Positions 50,988 to 59,930 of a stretch of 64,000 nucleotides of DNA are shown one piece after another. Numbering within the stretch: the first letter of the stretch is position 1; each line of letters opens with the position of its first letter. Both the position numbers and the translations under genes were made by a program. The notes under the pieces were generated by a model, which saw nothing but the letters and a program-made list of their open reading frames with translations, did not search any database and had not been told where the DNA came from. Source of the DNA: JACCVL01 sp963695375 (lineage in GTDB: Bacteria; Actinomycetota; Actinomycetes; Propionibacteriales; Nocardioidaceae); assembly GCA_963695375.1 (NCBI GenBank), contig OY968767.1, positions 1,426,001 through 1,490,000 of the forward strand, written 5' to 3'.

Positions 50988-52420
50988 CGCAGGTACCCCT
51001 CCAGCCCGTGCCGGCCGCCCTCGCGGCCGTAGCCGGACTCCTTGTAGCCCCCGAACGGGCTGGCCGGGTCGAACTTGTTGAACGTGTTCGCCCACACCAC
51101 CCCGGCCCGCAGCGCCTCGGCCATCCACAGGATGCGGGACCCCTTCTCGGTCCAGACACCGGCCGACAGCCCGTACGGCGTGTTGTTGGCCTTGGCCACC
51201 GCCTCCTGCGGCGTGCGGAAGGTCAGCACCGACAGCACCGGGCCGAAGATCTCCTCGCGGGCGATCCGGTGCGCCTGGGTGACGCCGGTGAACACCGTGG
51301 GGGCGAACCAGAAGCCGTGCTCGGGCAGCTCGCACGGGGCGGACCACCGCTCGGCGCCCTCGGCGTCACCGGTGTCGGACAGCTCGCGGATCCTCGCCAG
51401 CTGGGCGGCGGAGTTGATCGCGCCGACGTCGGTGTTCTTGTCCAGCGGGTCCCCGACCCGAAGCGTCGCCATCCGCTGCTTCAGCCGGTCGAGCACCTCC
51501 TCGTGCACGCTCTCCTGCACCAGCAGCCGGGAGCCGGCGCAGCAGACGTGTCCCTGGTTGAAGAAGATCCCGTTGACCACGCCCTCCACCGCCTGGTCCA
51601 GCGGCGCGTCGTCGAAGACGACGTTGGCGGCCTTGCCGCCGAGCTCCAGGGTCAGCCGGGTGTCGGTGCCCGCCAGCGAGGTGGCGATCCGGCGGCCGAC
51701 GTCCGTCGAGCCGGTGAACGCGACCTTGTCCACGTCCGGGTGGGTGACCAGTGCCTGGCCGGTGGCGCCGGCGCCGGTCACGATGTTGACCACGCCGCCG
51801 GGGAGCTCCGCCTGCTGGCAGATCTCGGCGAACAGCAGCGCCGTGAGCGGCGTGGTCTCCGCCGGCTTCAGCACGACGGTGTTGCCGCAGGCCAACGCCG
51901 GCGCGATCTTCCAGGCCAGCATCATCAGCGGGAAGTTCCACGGGATGACCTGGCCGGCAACGCCGACCGGCTGCGGGTCCGGCCCGTAGCCGGCGTGCTC
52001 GAGCTTGTCCGCCCAGCCGGCGTAGTGGAAGAACCAGGCGGCCACCAGCGGCAGGTCGACGTCTCGGCTCTCCCGGATCGGCTTGCCGTTGTCCAGGCTC
52101 TCCGCGACCGCGAGCTCGCGGCTGCGCTCCTGCACGAGCCGGGCGATCCGGTAGAGGTACTTGGCCCGCTCCCGCCCCGGCATCCGGCCCCAGACCCGGT
52201 CGTAGGCGCGGCGGGCGGCTGCCACCGCGCGGTCCACGTCGGCCCGGCCCGCCTCGGTGACCTCGGCGAGTACCTCCTCGGTCGCGGGGTTCACGGTCTT
52301 GAACGTGGTCGAGTCGCCGCCCTCGGTGAACTCCCCTCCGATGAACAGCCCGTACGAGCTGGCCAGGTCGACCACGGCCCGCGACTCCGGCGCCGGTGCG
52401 TACTCGAACATGTCGGCCAT
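50984..52420 (-). CDS. NAD-dependent aldehyde dehydrogenase linked to deoxyribose breakdown
   Basis: A complete 478-residue ALDH: PWNFPLMMLAWKIAPALACG, SFTGST-like AFTGSTDVGRRI, catalytic Glu in LELGGKAANVVF, catalytic Cys in NQGHVCCAGSRLL and EEIFGPVLSV. ATG 52420 begins 1 nt after the deoC stop, so expression is coupled to the aldolase. DeoC releases acetaldehyde, and oxidation of acetaldehyde to acetate is the natural role for this enzyme (inference from context). The short ALDH gene follows with an ATGA overlap. Confidence 0.9.
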   Translation of the reverse strand: MADMFEYAPAPESRAVVDLASSYGLFIGGEFTEGGDSTTFKTVNPATEEVLAEVTEAGRADVDRAVAAARRAYDRVWGRMPGRERAKYLYRIARLVQERSRELAVAESLDNGKPIRESRDVDLPLVAAWFFHYAGWADKLEHAGYGPDPQPVGVAGQVIPWNFPLMMLAWKIAPALACGNTVVLKPAETTPLTALLFAEICQQAELPGGVVNIVTGAGATGQALVTHPDVDKVAFTGSTDVGRRIATSLAGTDTRLTLELGGKAANVVFDDAPLDQAVEGVVNGIFFNQGHVCCAGSRLLVQESVHEEVLDRLKQRMATLRVGDPLDKNTDVGAINSAAQLARIRELSDTGDAEGAERWSAPCELPEHGFWFAPTVFTGVTQAHRIAREEIFGPVLSVLTFRTPQEAVAKANNTPYGLSAGVWTEKGSRILWMAEALRAGVVWANTFNKFDPASPFGGYKESGYGREGGRHGLEGYLR

Positions 52421-52421
52421 G

Positions 52422-53390
52422 TCAGTCCAAGGTGACGTAGTCGGGGCCGGAGTAGGCCCCGGTGGCGAGCTTCTGCCGCTGCAGGAGCAGGTCGTTGAGC
52501 AGGCTGGACGCCCCGAACCGGAACCAGTCCGGGTGCAGCCAGTCGCCGCCGGCGACCTCGTTGACCAGGACGAGGTAGCGCACCGCATCCTTGGCCGAGC
52601 GGATCCCCCCGGCGGGTTTGACCCCGATCTGCCGGGCGGTGGCCTGCCGGAAGTCGCGGACCGCCTCGAGCATCACCAGCGTGACCGGCCGCGTCGCCGC
52701 CGGCTGCACCTTGCCGGTGGAGGTCTTGATGACGTCGGCCCCGGCCAGCATCGCCAGCCAGGAGGCGCGTCGGACGTTGTCGTAGGTGACCAGCTCACCG
52801 GTCTCCAGGATCACCTTGAGGTGCGCGCCACCGCAGGCCTGCTTGATCGCGACGATCTCGTCGAAGACCTGCTGCACCCGGCCGGACAAGAAGGCGCCCC
52901 GGTCGATGACCATGTCGATCTCGTCGGCGCCGGCGGCCACGGCGTCCGCGGTGTCGCGCAGCTTGACCTCCAGCGAGGCCCGGCCGGAGGGGAAGGCGGT
53001 GGCGACGCTGGCCACGTGCAGCCGGTCCCCGACCACCTCGCGGACCAGCGGCACCATGTCCGGGTAGACGCAGACCGCAGCCGTCGACGGGCAGGTCGGG
53101 TCGGTCGGGTCCGGTCGCAGCGCCTTCGCGGCCAGCGCCCGGACCTTGCCTGCCGTGTCGGCGCCCTCCAGCGTGGTGAGGTCGATCATGGAGATCGCCA
53201 GGTCGATCGCGTACGCCTTGGCGGTGGTCTTGATGCTCCGGGTCGCGAGCGCACCGACCCGGGCCTCGGCGCCCACCTGGTCCACCCCGGGCAGTCCGGC
53301 CAGGAACCGTCGCAGCGACGACTCCGAGGCGGTGACCTCGGACAGGGCGAGGCCGGGGTCGCCGACCGGATGGGTGGACAGCGCTGTCAC
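52422..53390 (-). CDS. deoC: deoxyribose-phosphate aldolase
   Basis: Cleaves 2-deoxyribose-5-phosphate to glyceraldehyde-3-phosphate and acetaldehyde. The 322-residue protein has the class I aldolase barrel: AAVCVYPDMVPLV, DEIDMVIDRGAFLSG, the Schiff-base Lys in DVIKTSTGK and the second active-site Lys in GVKPAGGIRSAKDA. GTG 53390 follows -10 TACACT (53402-53397) by 6 nt, a leaderless start. It completes thymidine breakdown begun by DeoA encoded on the other strand 4 kb away; a phosphopentomutase is not seen unless the 53997 gene serves. Confidence 0.93.
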   Translation of the reverse strand: MTALSTHPVGDPGLALSEVTASESSLRRFLAGLPGVDQVGAEARVGALATRSIKTTAKAYAIDLAISMIDLTTLEGADTAGKVRALAAKALRPDPTDPTCPSTAAVCVYPDMVPLVREVVGDRLHVASVATAFPSGRASLEVKLRDTADAVAAGADEIDMVIDRGAFLSGRVQQVFDEIVAIKQACGGAHLKVILETGELVTYDNVRRASWLAMLAGADVIKTSTGKVQPAATRPVTLVMLEAVRDFRQATARQIGVKPAGGIRSAKDAVRYLVLVNEVAGGDWLHPDWFRFGASSLLNDLLLQRQKLATGAYSGPDYVTLD

Positions 53391-53435
53391 ACCCGAAGTG
53401 TAGGAGCCCGGCGCCTGGCCGGGCACAATGCCGGG

Positions 53436-53975
53436 GTGGGCGAGGTGCGGGAGCGGCCGACCGAGCGCTTCCCGCCTCCCGCCGCCCGGGTGGTGGGGGT
53501 CTGCTACGCGGGCGCCCTGGCGCTGGCAGCGGGCCTCACCGCGTGGCGGGGCGACTCGCCCGCGGCGACGGCGGCGACCGCCGGGCTGGTCGAGGCGCTG
53601 CTGGTCATCCGGGTGATGTTCCTGCGGCCGCTGCTGGCCGTCCACGACGACCACCTGTTGCTGCGCAACATGCTGAGCGACACCACCGTGCCGTGGCACC
53701 GGGTGGACGACGTCGCGGTCCGGCGGCACACGACCAAGGTGTTCGTCGGCGACGACGTGCACTACGGCACCGGGTCCGGCCGCTGGCGCCGGAAGCAGGC
53801 CCGGACCTCCCGGCCCCCGCTGGAGACGCGGCTTCTCGACCTGGCCCGCAGCCGAGCCGCGCTGTCCCGGGAGCGACACCCGACCGGCCGGGTGGTGCGG
53901 CAGGTGGCCTGGCCCGAGGTGGTGGCCCTGGTGCTCGGCGCGGGGGTGTTCCTCGTGCTCCTGCTGCTCGCCTGA
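53436..53975 (+). CDS. PH-like domain membrane protein
   Basis: A 179-residue protein with two hydrophobic segments near the N-terminus (about residues 18-58), a PH-like/bPH2 portion (VHDDHLLLRNMLSDTTVPWHRVDDVAVRR) and a C-terminal membrane helix (VALVLGAGVFLVLLLL). It resembles the small actinobacterial PH-domain membrane proteins of unknown function. -10 CACAAT (53424-53429) ends 6 nt before GTG 53436, the same word and context as at trpS, so it is probably leaderless. It is divergent from deoC with both promoters packed in 45 bp. Confidence 0.7.
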   Translation: MGEVRERPTERFPPPAARVVGVCYAGALALAAGLTAWRGDSPAATAATAGLVEALLVIRVMFLRPLLAVHDDHLLLRNMLSDTTVPWHRVDDVAVRRHTTKVFVGDDVHYGTGSGRWRRKQARTSRPPLETRLLDLARSRAALSRERHPTGRVVRQVAWPEVVALVLGAGVFLVLLLLA

Positions 53976-53996
53976 GCGGCACCGGCGGCGCGCCGC

Positions 53997-55700
53997 TCAG
54001 AGCCCGAGCACCCCGGCGAGGTCGGCCTTGAGTGCGTCCAGCCGGCCGGCTGCGGCGATCCGGGCGGCGCCGACCGCGTTGTCCGCGTCCGGCTCCACCG
54101 GGACGACGACCTCGAGGTAGGCCTTCAGCTTCGGCTCGGTGCCCGACGGACGCACCACCACCCGGCCGCCCTCCGCCAGGACCAGGCGCACCCCGTCGGT
54201 GGGAGGCAGCCCGGTGCGCCCCACCGAGCCGAGGCTCAGGTCGTCCACCCGCTGGACCGGCAGTCCGCCCAGCATCCGGGGCGGACCGCCGCGCAGCCGG
54301 GTCATCGCGGCCGTGATCTGCGCCGTCTCGCTGACCCGGACCGACAGCTGGTCGGTGGCGTGCAGGCCGTGCTCGCGGGCCAGGTCGTCCAGCCGATCGA
54401 CCAGGTCGCGGCCCTCGGCGCGCAGCCGTGCGGCCAGGTCGCAGACCAGCAGCGCGGCGCTGATCCCGTCCTTGTCTCGCACCAGGTCCGGCGCGACGCA
54501 GTAGCCGAGCGCCTCCTCGTAGGCGTAGGCCAGCCGGTCCACCTTGGTCAGCCACTTGAAGCCGGTGAGCGTCTCCGCCGACGCGACGTCGTCGCCGGCC
54601 GTCCGCCGGGCGGCGACCATCGCGGGCAGCAGCGAGCTGGACACGATGGTGGCGGCATAGCTCCCGCGGCGGCCGGCCCGCAGCAAGGCGTCCGCGAGCA
54701 GCGCTCCGACCTCGTCGCCGTGCAGCATCCGCCACCGGTCCGGCACCAGCCGGTCCGGCACCGCGACCGCGCACCGGTCCGCGTCCGGGTCGTTGGCCAC
54801 CACCAGGTCGGCTCCCACCTCGGCCGCGAGCGCCCGGGCGAGGTCCATCGCCCCGGGCTCCTCCGGGTTGGGGAACGCGACGGTGGGGAAGTCCGGGTCC
54901 GGCCGCGCCTGCTCCGGCACCTGGTGCCGGTCGGTGAAGCCGGCGCGTGCCAGCACCTCGTCGAGCACCGCGGCGCCGACCCCGTGCAGGGCGGTGTGCA
55001 CGACGCGCAGGGTGCGGGGGGCCCGCCGTCCGGGGTCGGGCAGCGTCCGGAGCACGGCCTCGACGTACCCGGCGCGCACCTCGTCCCGGAGCCGGGTGTA
55101 GGCGTCGCTGCGCGGAAGGGTGCCGACCTCGGTCTCGGCCGTCCGCCCGATCGCGGCCGCGATCCGCTCGTCGGCCGGCGGCACGATCTGGCTGCCGTCG
55201 CCGAGGTAGACCTTGTAGCCGTTGTCCTCGGGCGGGTTGTGCGACGCGGTCACCATCACGCCCGCGTCGCAGCCGAGCGCCCGCACCGCGTACGCCAGGA
55301 CCGGGGTCGGCAGCGGCGCCGGGAGCAGCAGCGCGTCGCCGCCGGCACCGGCCACGATCTCGGCAGTGTCCACGGCGAACACGTCGGAGTTGCGGCGCGC
55401 GTCGAAGCCCACCACCACCCGCGGCGCCGGGGTCACCTCGTCCCGCAGGTAGGCCACCAGCCCGGCCGCCGCCTGCGTGACCACCACCCGGTTCATCCGG
55501 TTCGGGCCGGCTCCGAGCGCGCCGCGCAGACCGGCGGTGCCGAAGGCGAGTCGGCCCGCGAACCGGTCGGCCAGGTCGGTGCGGGCCGCCTCGTCCCCGG
55601 CGTCGGCGGCGGCGAGGACGCCGGCGAGCTCGGCTCGGGTGACCGGGTCTGGGTCCGCCGCCAGCCAGTCCCGCGCGGCGGCGGCCGCTGCCTCGGTCAT
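53997..55700 (-). CDS. phosphohexomutase (phosphomannomutase/phosphoglucomutase family)
   Basis: A 567-residue alpha-D-phosphohexomutase. It has FGTAGLRGALGAGPNRMNR near the N-terminus, the phosphoserine loop MVTASHNPPEDNGYKVY, the metal loop DPDADRCAVAV, the sugar loop and the C-terminal phosphate loop VRPSGTEPKLK. The length and motif spacing match the PgmB/PmmB (Rv3308-like) group that acts on glucose/mannose 1-/6-phosphates, some also on deoxyribose/ribose phosphates. ATG 55700 overlaps the stop of the epimerase gene. A role in deoxyribose-1-phosphate to 5-phosphate conversion is possible but unproven. Confidence 0.9.
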   Translation of the reverse strand: MTEAAAAAARDWLAADPDPVTRAELAGVLAAADAGDEAARTDLADRFAGRLAFGTAGLRGALGAGPNRMNRVVVTQAAAGLVAYLRDEVTPAPRVVVGFDARRNSDVFAVDTAEIVAGAGGDALLLPAPLPTPVLAYAVRALGCDAGVMVTASHNPPEDNGYKVYLGDGSQIVPPADERIAAAIGRTAETEVGTLPRSDAYTRLRDEVRAGYVEAVLRTLPDPGRRAPRTLRVVHTALHGVGAAVLDEVLARAGFTDRHQVPEQARPDPDFPTVAFPNPEEPGAMDLARALAAEVGADLVVANDPDADRCAVAVPDRLVPDRWRMLHGDEVGALLADALLRAGRRGSYAATIVSSSLLPAMVAARRTAGDDVASAETLTGFKWLTKVDRLAYAYEEALGYCVAPDLVRDKDGISAALLVCDLAARLRAEGRDLVDRLDDLAREHGLHATDQLSVRVSETAQITAAMTRLRGGPPRMLGGLPVQRVDDLSLGSVGRTGLPPTDGVRLVLAEGGRVVVRPSGTEPKLKAYLEVVVPVEPDADNAVGAARIAAAGRLDALKADLAGVLGL

Positions 55701-56551
55701 GCGCCGTCCTCGAATGCCGGCCGGTCGTAGCCGGCGCCGGCGAGCGGACCGCCCACGAGGTCGGCCTCGGCCCGGTCCTCGACGCGGCGGGGCAGGTCGG
55801 CCGCCCACTCCTCGGCGTCGTCGACCGGGGCGTACCCGATCGCGCGGCCCGGGGCCAGGTCCCACCACGCCCGGGTATTGGCCGAGATGCCGTGCACCAC
55901 GGTGTGCCGGCCGGTCGGCCCGGTGTCGTCGACCGGCGCGGTCAGGCAGGCGTGGACCAGGCGGATCATGTCGGCAGGGGAGAGCCAGGTGCTCAGCTGG
56001 CGGCGGGTCTGCGGTCGCTCGCCGAAGCTGCCGATCCGGAGCGCGAACGTCACGATCCCGGAGCGGTCGGCGTAGCGCTGCAACAGCGCCTCGGCGGCCA
56101 CCTTGGCCACGCCGTAGAAGGTGTCCGGCCGAGGAGGCACGTCGGTGCCGAGCAGTCCGCGGCTGTCCTCGTGCTGCCGCGGGGGCAGCGCGCTGCGCCG
56201 GGTCAGGCCGACCGCGTGGTTGGAGCTGGCGTAGACCAGCCGCGGCACCTCGTGGCGCACCATCGCGTCGAGCAACCGGCCGGTGGTGTGCACGTGCGAC
56301 TCCAGGCAGTCGGGCAGCGCCGCCTCCAACGGGTTGCTCGCCAGGTGCACGACGGCGTCGGTCCCGGCCACGGCCGCGTCCACGGCGGCCGGGTCCAGGC
56401 AGTCGCCGACCAGCCAGCGGGTGACCGCACCCGCCGTCGCGGTCGGCTCGGGGACCAGGTCGAGGCCGCGGACCCGGTGTCCCAGGCGAGCCAGCCCGGC
56501 ACACAGCGGCTGCCCGATGGACCCGGCGGCACCGGTGACCAGCACCTCCAT
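55697..56551 (-). CDS. NAD-dependent epimerase/dehydratase, uronate dehydrogenase-like
   Basis: A 284-residue extended SDR: VLVTGAAGSIGQPLC at the N-terminus, the catalytic YGVAK (Tyr-x3-Lys) and the segment YASSNHAVGLTRR, which is characteristic of uronate dehydrogenases. Such enzymes oxidise glucuronate or galacturonate to the aldarate lactone. GAGGAG lies 6-7 nt before ATG 56551, which is preferred to an in-frame ATG 42 nt upstream. It precedes and overlaps the phosphohexomutase gene. Confidence 0.82.
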   Translation of the reverse strand: MEVLVTGAAGSIGQPLCAGLARLGHRVRGLDLVPEPTATAGAVTRWLVGDCLDPAAVDAAVAGTDAVVHLASNPLEAALPDCLESHVHTTGRLLDAMVRHEVPRLVYASSNHAVGLTRRSALPPRQHEDSRGLLGTDVPPRPDTFYGVAKVAAEALLQRYADRSGIVTFALRIGSFGERPQTRRQLSTWLSPADMIRLVHACLTAPVDDTGPTGRHTVVHGISANTRAWWDLAPGRAIGYAPVDDAEEWAADLPRRVEDRAEADLVGGPLAGAGYDRPAFEDGA

Positions 56552-56571
56552 CGCGCGCTCCTCTCGTCTGC

Positions 56572-57033
56572 TCAGTCGCCGAGCGAGCGGCACGGACGGT
56601 GCTGCAGGTCCCGGACGTAGTCGGCCGGGGCGCCGGCGGACAGCGCCGCTTCGGCCAGGATGCTGAGGTGGCTGGCCGAGGGCAGGCCGCCCTCATAGGC
56701 GTCCAGCACGTAGAGCCAGGCGAGCTGCGCGCCCTCGAGGGTCTGCACTCGGATCCGGGTCTTGCGGTAGAGGCCGATCCCGACGCCCTCCCAGTCGTCC
56801 AGGGAGCTCACGTCCTCGTCGGTGATGTCATAAAGCGCGACGAACACCTGGCCGGCCGGCTCGTCGGGGGCGGACTCGACGACGGTGCTGAGAGCCCCGT
56901 CCCAGCCGTGCTCCTCGCCGCCGAAGGTCAGCCGCCAGCCGTCCAGCCAGCCCGTGCCGCGCAGCGGCGAGTGCGGGCAGCGCTGCGCCATCCGGGCCGG
57001 ATCCATGTTGGAGCCGTAGGCGGCGTACAGCAC
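56572..57033 (-). CDS. gamma-glutamylcyclotransferase-family protein
   Basis: A 153-residue GGCT-fold protein. The N-terminus LYAAYGSNMDPARM contains the YGSN substrate loop, and the catalytic Glu is in LDDWEGVGIGLYRK. Relatives convert gamma-glutamyl compounds to 5-oxoproline. GTG 57033 follows -10 TAGGCT (57047-57042) by 8 nt. It is divergent from lpdA; the same pairing occurs at Rv3304/Rv3303c in M. tuberculosis. Confidence 0.83.
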   Translation of the reverse strand: MLYAAYGSNMDPARMAQRCPHSPLRGTGWLDGWRLTFGGEEHGWDGALSTVVESAPDEPAGQVFVALYDITDEDVSSLDDWEGVGIGLYRKTRIRVQTLEGAQLAWLYVLDAYEGGLPSASHLSILAEAALSAGAPADYVRDLQHRPCRSLGD

Positions 57034-57102
57034 GACCGCACAGCCTAGTGGCCAGGGTGGGTGGCTCGTCGCCACCCTCGTGCGTCGGACATGATGAGCG
57101 GC

Positions 57103-58488
57103 GTGACTCGCGTGGCGATCCTCGGCGGCGGACCCGGTGGCTACGAGGCCGCGCTCGTCGCGGCCCAGCTGGACGCGGAGGTGGCCGTCGTCGACCGGGA
57201 CGGACTCGGCGGCGCGGCGGTGCTCACCGACTGCGTCCCCAGCAAGACGCTGGTCGCGACCGCGGCGCTGATGAGCGCGGTGGAGGGGTCGGACGAGCTC
57301 GGTGTCTGCGTCGGCTCCCGGGTCGTCGCCGACGTGGGCATCGTCAACGGTCGGGTGAAGCGTCTCGCCGCCGCCCAGTCCGGCGACGTCGGCCACCGGC
57401 TGGAGGCGGAGGGGGTGCGGATCGTACGGGGGCCGGGCCGCCTCGACGGACCGCAGGCGGTGCTGGCCGGCAGCGGTGCGGACGCCGAGCGGGTGGAGGC
57501 CGATGTGCTGCTCGTGGCGACCGGGGCCCGGCCGCGGGTGCTCGACGCCGCGCGCCCGGACGGGGAACGGATCCTGACCTGGCAGCAGGTGTACGAGCTG
57601 ACCGAGCTGCCGGAGCGGCTGGTGGTGGTCGGCTCGGGGGTCACCGGTCTGGAGTTCGCCGGCGCCTACCTCGCACTGGGCTGCGACGTGGTGCTGGTCT
57701 CCAGCCGGGATCGGGTGCTGCCCGGCGAGGACGCCGACGCCGCGCGGGTGGTCGAGGAGGTCTACCAGCGGCGCGGGATGACGGTGCTGTCCCGCTCCCG
57801 GATGGCCTCGGTCGAGCGCCGCGGTGACACGGACGGCGGGGACGGAGTCCGGGTCACGCTGACCGACGGCCGCACCGTGGACGCGTCGCACTGCCTGCTC
57901 GCCCTCGGCTCGGTCCCGAACAGCGACGACCTCGGCCTGGAGACGGCCGGCGTCGCGGTGGACGAGCGCGGATTCCTCGAGGTGGACCGGGTGTCGCGAA
58001 CCACCGCACGGGGCGTGTACGCCGCCGGCGACTGCACCGGGGTGCTGATGCTGGCGTCGGTCGCCGCGATGCAGGGCCGGATCGCGATGTGGCATGCGCT
58101 GGGCGACGCGGTCCGGCCGCTGGACCTGTCCCAGGTGTCGTCGACGGTGTTCACGGCGCCGGAGATCGCCACCGTGGGCTGGACCCAGCAGGTGGTCGAC
58201 TCGGGCGACGTGGATGCCGAGACGGTGACGCTGGACCTGGCGGGCAACGCGCGGGCCAAGATGCAGGGGGTGCGGGACGGCTTCGTGAAGCTCTTCTGCC
58301 GCCCGGGCACCGGCATCGTCGCCGGCGGAGTCGTGGTGGCGCCCCAGGCCAGCGAGCTCATCCACCCGGTCGCCGTCGCCGTCACCTGCAACCTCACCGT
58401 CGACCAGGTCGCGCACGCCTTCACCGTCTACCCGTCCATGACCGGCTCGGTGGCCGAGGCCGCCCGCCGGCTGCACCACCGCGCGTGA
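57103..58488 (+). CDS. lpdA: LpdA-type NAD(P)H quinone reductase (flavoprotein disulfide reductase family)
   Basis: A 461-residue FAD protein close to mycobacterial LpdA (Rv3303c). It begins TRVAILGGGPGGYEAALVAA and shares GGAAVLTDCVPSKT, VLVATGARPRVL, DGERILTWQQVYEL, VVGSGVTGLEF, YAAGDCTGVLMLASVAAMQG and SELIHPVAVAV. Only the second Cys of the usual CxxxxC redox pair is present, as in LpdA, so it is not a functional lipoamide dehydrogenase but a quinone/NAD(P)H reductase. GTG 57103 is taken as start, with CATGAT ending 7 nt upstream; ATG 57091 and 57094 are alternatives. Confidence 0.9.
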   Translation: MTRVAILGGGPGGYEAALVAAQLDAEVAVVDRDGLGGAAVLTDCVPSKTLVATAALMSAVEGSDELGVCVGSRVVADVGIVNGRVKRLAAAQSGDVGHRLEAEGVRIVRGPGRLDGPQAVLAGSGADAERVEADVLLVATGARPRVLDAARPDGERILTWQQVYELTELPERLVVVGSGVTGLEFAGAYLALGCDVVLVSSRDRVLPGEDADAARVVEEVYQRRGMTVLSRSRMASVERRGDTDGGDGVRVTLTDGRTVDASHCLLALGSVPNSDDLGLETAGVAVDERGFLEVDRVSRTTARGVYAAGDCTGVLMLASVAAMQGRIAMWHALGDAVRPLDLSQVSSTVFTAPEIATVGWTQQVVDSGDVDAETVTLDLAGNARAKMQGVRDGFVKLFCRPGTGIVAGGVVVAPQASELIHPVAVAVTCNLTVDQVAHAFTVYPSMTGSVAEAARRLHHRA

Positions 58489-58558
58489 ACCGCTCGGCGG
58501 GCGGAGCTCCGCCGCGTAGGCTTCCAGGCCGGTCCCTCTCCCGACCCACGGAGGCTCG

Positions 58559-59746
58559 ATGACGCAGACCGTCTTCGCGCACATCGGCGCCTTCAAGACG
58601 GGCACCACCTACATCCAGCACGTGCTGTGGCAGAACCGTGCGCTGCTGGGCACCGAAGGGATCCTGATCCCGGGCCGGAAGTCCCGCGCGGAGCAGGCCA
58701 ATGCCGCCTGGGACCTGCTGGACGCCAGCCGGGCCGGCTACCAGTCGCCCGACGTGGCCGGCGGGTGGGGCCGCCTCACCGACGCCATCGCGAGCTGGTC
58801 GGGGCCGACCGCGGTGATGTCGATGGAGTTCCTGTCGCTGGCGAAGCCGGCCCAGATCCGCCAGCTCGTCGCCGACCTGGCCCCGGCCGAGCTGCACGTC
58901 GTGCTCACCGCCCGCGACCTGGCCCGGGTGATCCCGGCCGCCTGGCAGGAGCGGATGAAGAACTCCAAGTCGGTGGCCTGGCCGGACTTCGTGGCCGCGC
59001 TGATGGACCCCGCCCGGGTGGACGCGTCGCCGGCCCGGGGCTTCTGGCGGCAGCAGGACCTCCCGGCGGTGCTGCGCCGATGGGCCGTGCACGTCCCCCC
59101 GGAGCGGATCCACGTGGTGACCGTGCCCCCGCCGGGGGCGCCCCGCGGACTGCTGTTGCGGCGGATCGGCCAGGTCGTCGGCTCCGACGCCGCCCGGTGG
59201 GACCCGGAGGTGGACCGCCTCAACGAGTCGATCGGCGCCGCCGAGGCCGAGCTGCTCCGTCGGGTGAACGACCGGATCATGGACCGGGTGGAGTGGCCGG
59301 TGTACGCGCACTCGGTCAAGAACCTGATGTCCCGGCAGAGCCTCGCCGGCCGGCCCAACCCCCGACCGATCGTGCTCTCGCCGGACCAGCACGCCTGGGC
59401 CGTCGAGCGGGCCGAAGAGATCGTCGCGGCGCTGCGGAGCGCCGGCTATCCCGTGGTCGGCGACCTGGCAGACCTCGTGCCGGTGTCGCCGCCCGGTCCC
59501 CCCGCCGAGCAGCCGCTGCCGCCCGAGCAGGTGCCGGACGCGGAGGTGCTCGCCGCCGCCGAGGACGCGATCGTGGGCCTGGTCAGCCACCTCGGCACCC
59601 GCAACGTGGAGCTGCGCACCGAGCTCAAGGCGGTGCGGGCGCAGCTGGCCGCCGCCGCCAAGCCCGACCGCGGGACGTCCTCGTTCGCCAGGTCGGTCGG
59701 TTCCCGGGTAAAGGCGCTGGCCCGGCGTTTCACCACCCGGTCCTGA
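58559..59746 (+). CDS. sulfotransferase-family protein with Pro-rich linker and C-terminal coiled coil
   Basis: A 395-residue protein whose N-terminus FAHIGAFKTGTTYIQHVLW contains the PAPS 5'-phosphosulfate loop (GxxKTGTT) of sulfotransferases, and a later TARDLARVIPAAWQE matches the 3'-phosphate region. The sulfotransferase-like part covers residues 1-300. A Pro-rich stretch (about 302-325) leads to a predicted helical/coiled segment (VELRTELKAVRAQLAAAAK) and a basic tail. GGAGG lies 4-5 nt before ATG 58559, and -10 TAGGCT is at 58517-58522. The acceptor could be a cell-envelope glycan or lipid (inference only). Confidence 0.7.
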   Translation: MTQTVFAHIGAFKTGTTYIQHVLWQNRALLGTEGILIPGRKSRAEQANAAWDLLDASRAGYQSPDVAGGWGRLTDAIASWSGPTAVMSMEFLSLAKPAQIRQLVADLAPAELHVVLTARDLARVIPAAWQERMKNSKSVAWPDFVAALMDPARVDASPARGFWRQQDLPAVLRRWAVHVPPERIHVVTVPPPGAPRGLLLRRIGQVVGSDAARWDPEVDRLNESIGAAEAELLRRVNDRIMDRVEWPVYAHSVKNLMSRQSLAGRPNPRPIVLSPDQHAWAVERAEEIVAALRSAGYPVVGDLADLVPVSPPGPPAEQPLPPEQVPDAEVLAAAEDAIVGLVSHLGTRNVELRTELKAVRAQLAAAAKPDRGTSSFARSVGSRVKALARRFTTRS

Positions 59747-59776
59747 AACCGGGGGGACGCGCAGCCGGGTAAACCC

Positions 59777-59797
59777 GCCGTTCGGCCGACGGCTTTT
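59777..59797 (+). terminator. short hairpin plus T run after the sulfotransferase gene
   Basis: GCCGT (59777-59781) pairs with ACGGC (59789-59793) and is followed by TTTT. It is 31 bp after the stop codon. The rest of the 290-bp gap (59747-60036) holds the regulatory region of the next gene. Confidence 0.45.
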
Positions 59798-59930
59798 CGT
59801 CCGGTCGGCCGATCACGGCCGCTGACCTGCATGAACGACACTGGACCCCGGTCGCGGCGACCGCTCGGGTGCCGCCGCGATCCGGCTCCGAATAACACCG
59901 GTGTATTTCCATCGGTGTCATTCAAGGAAT

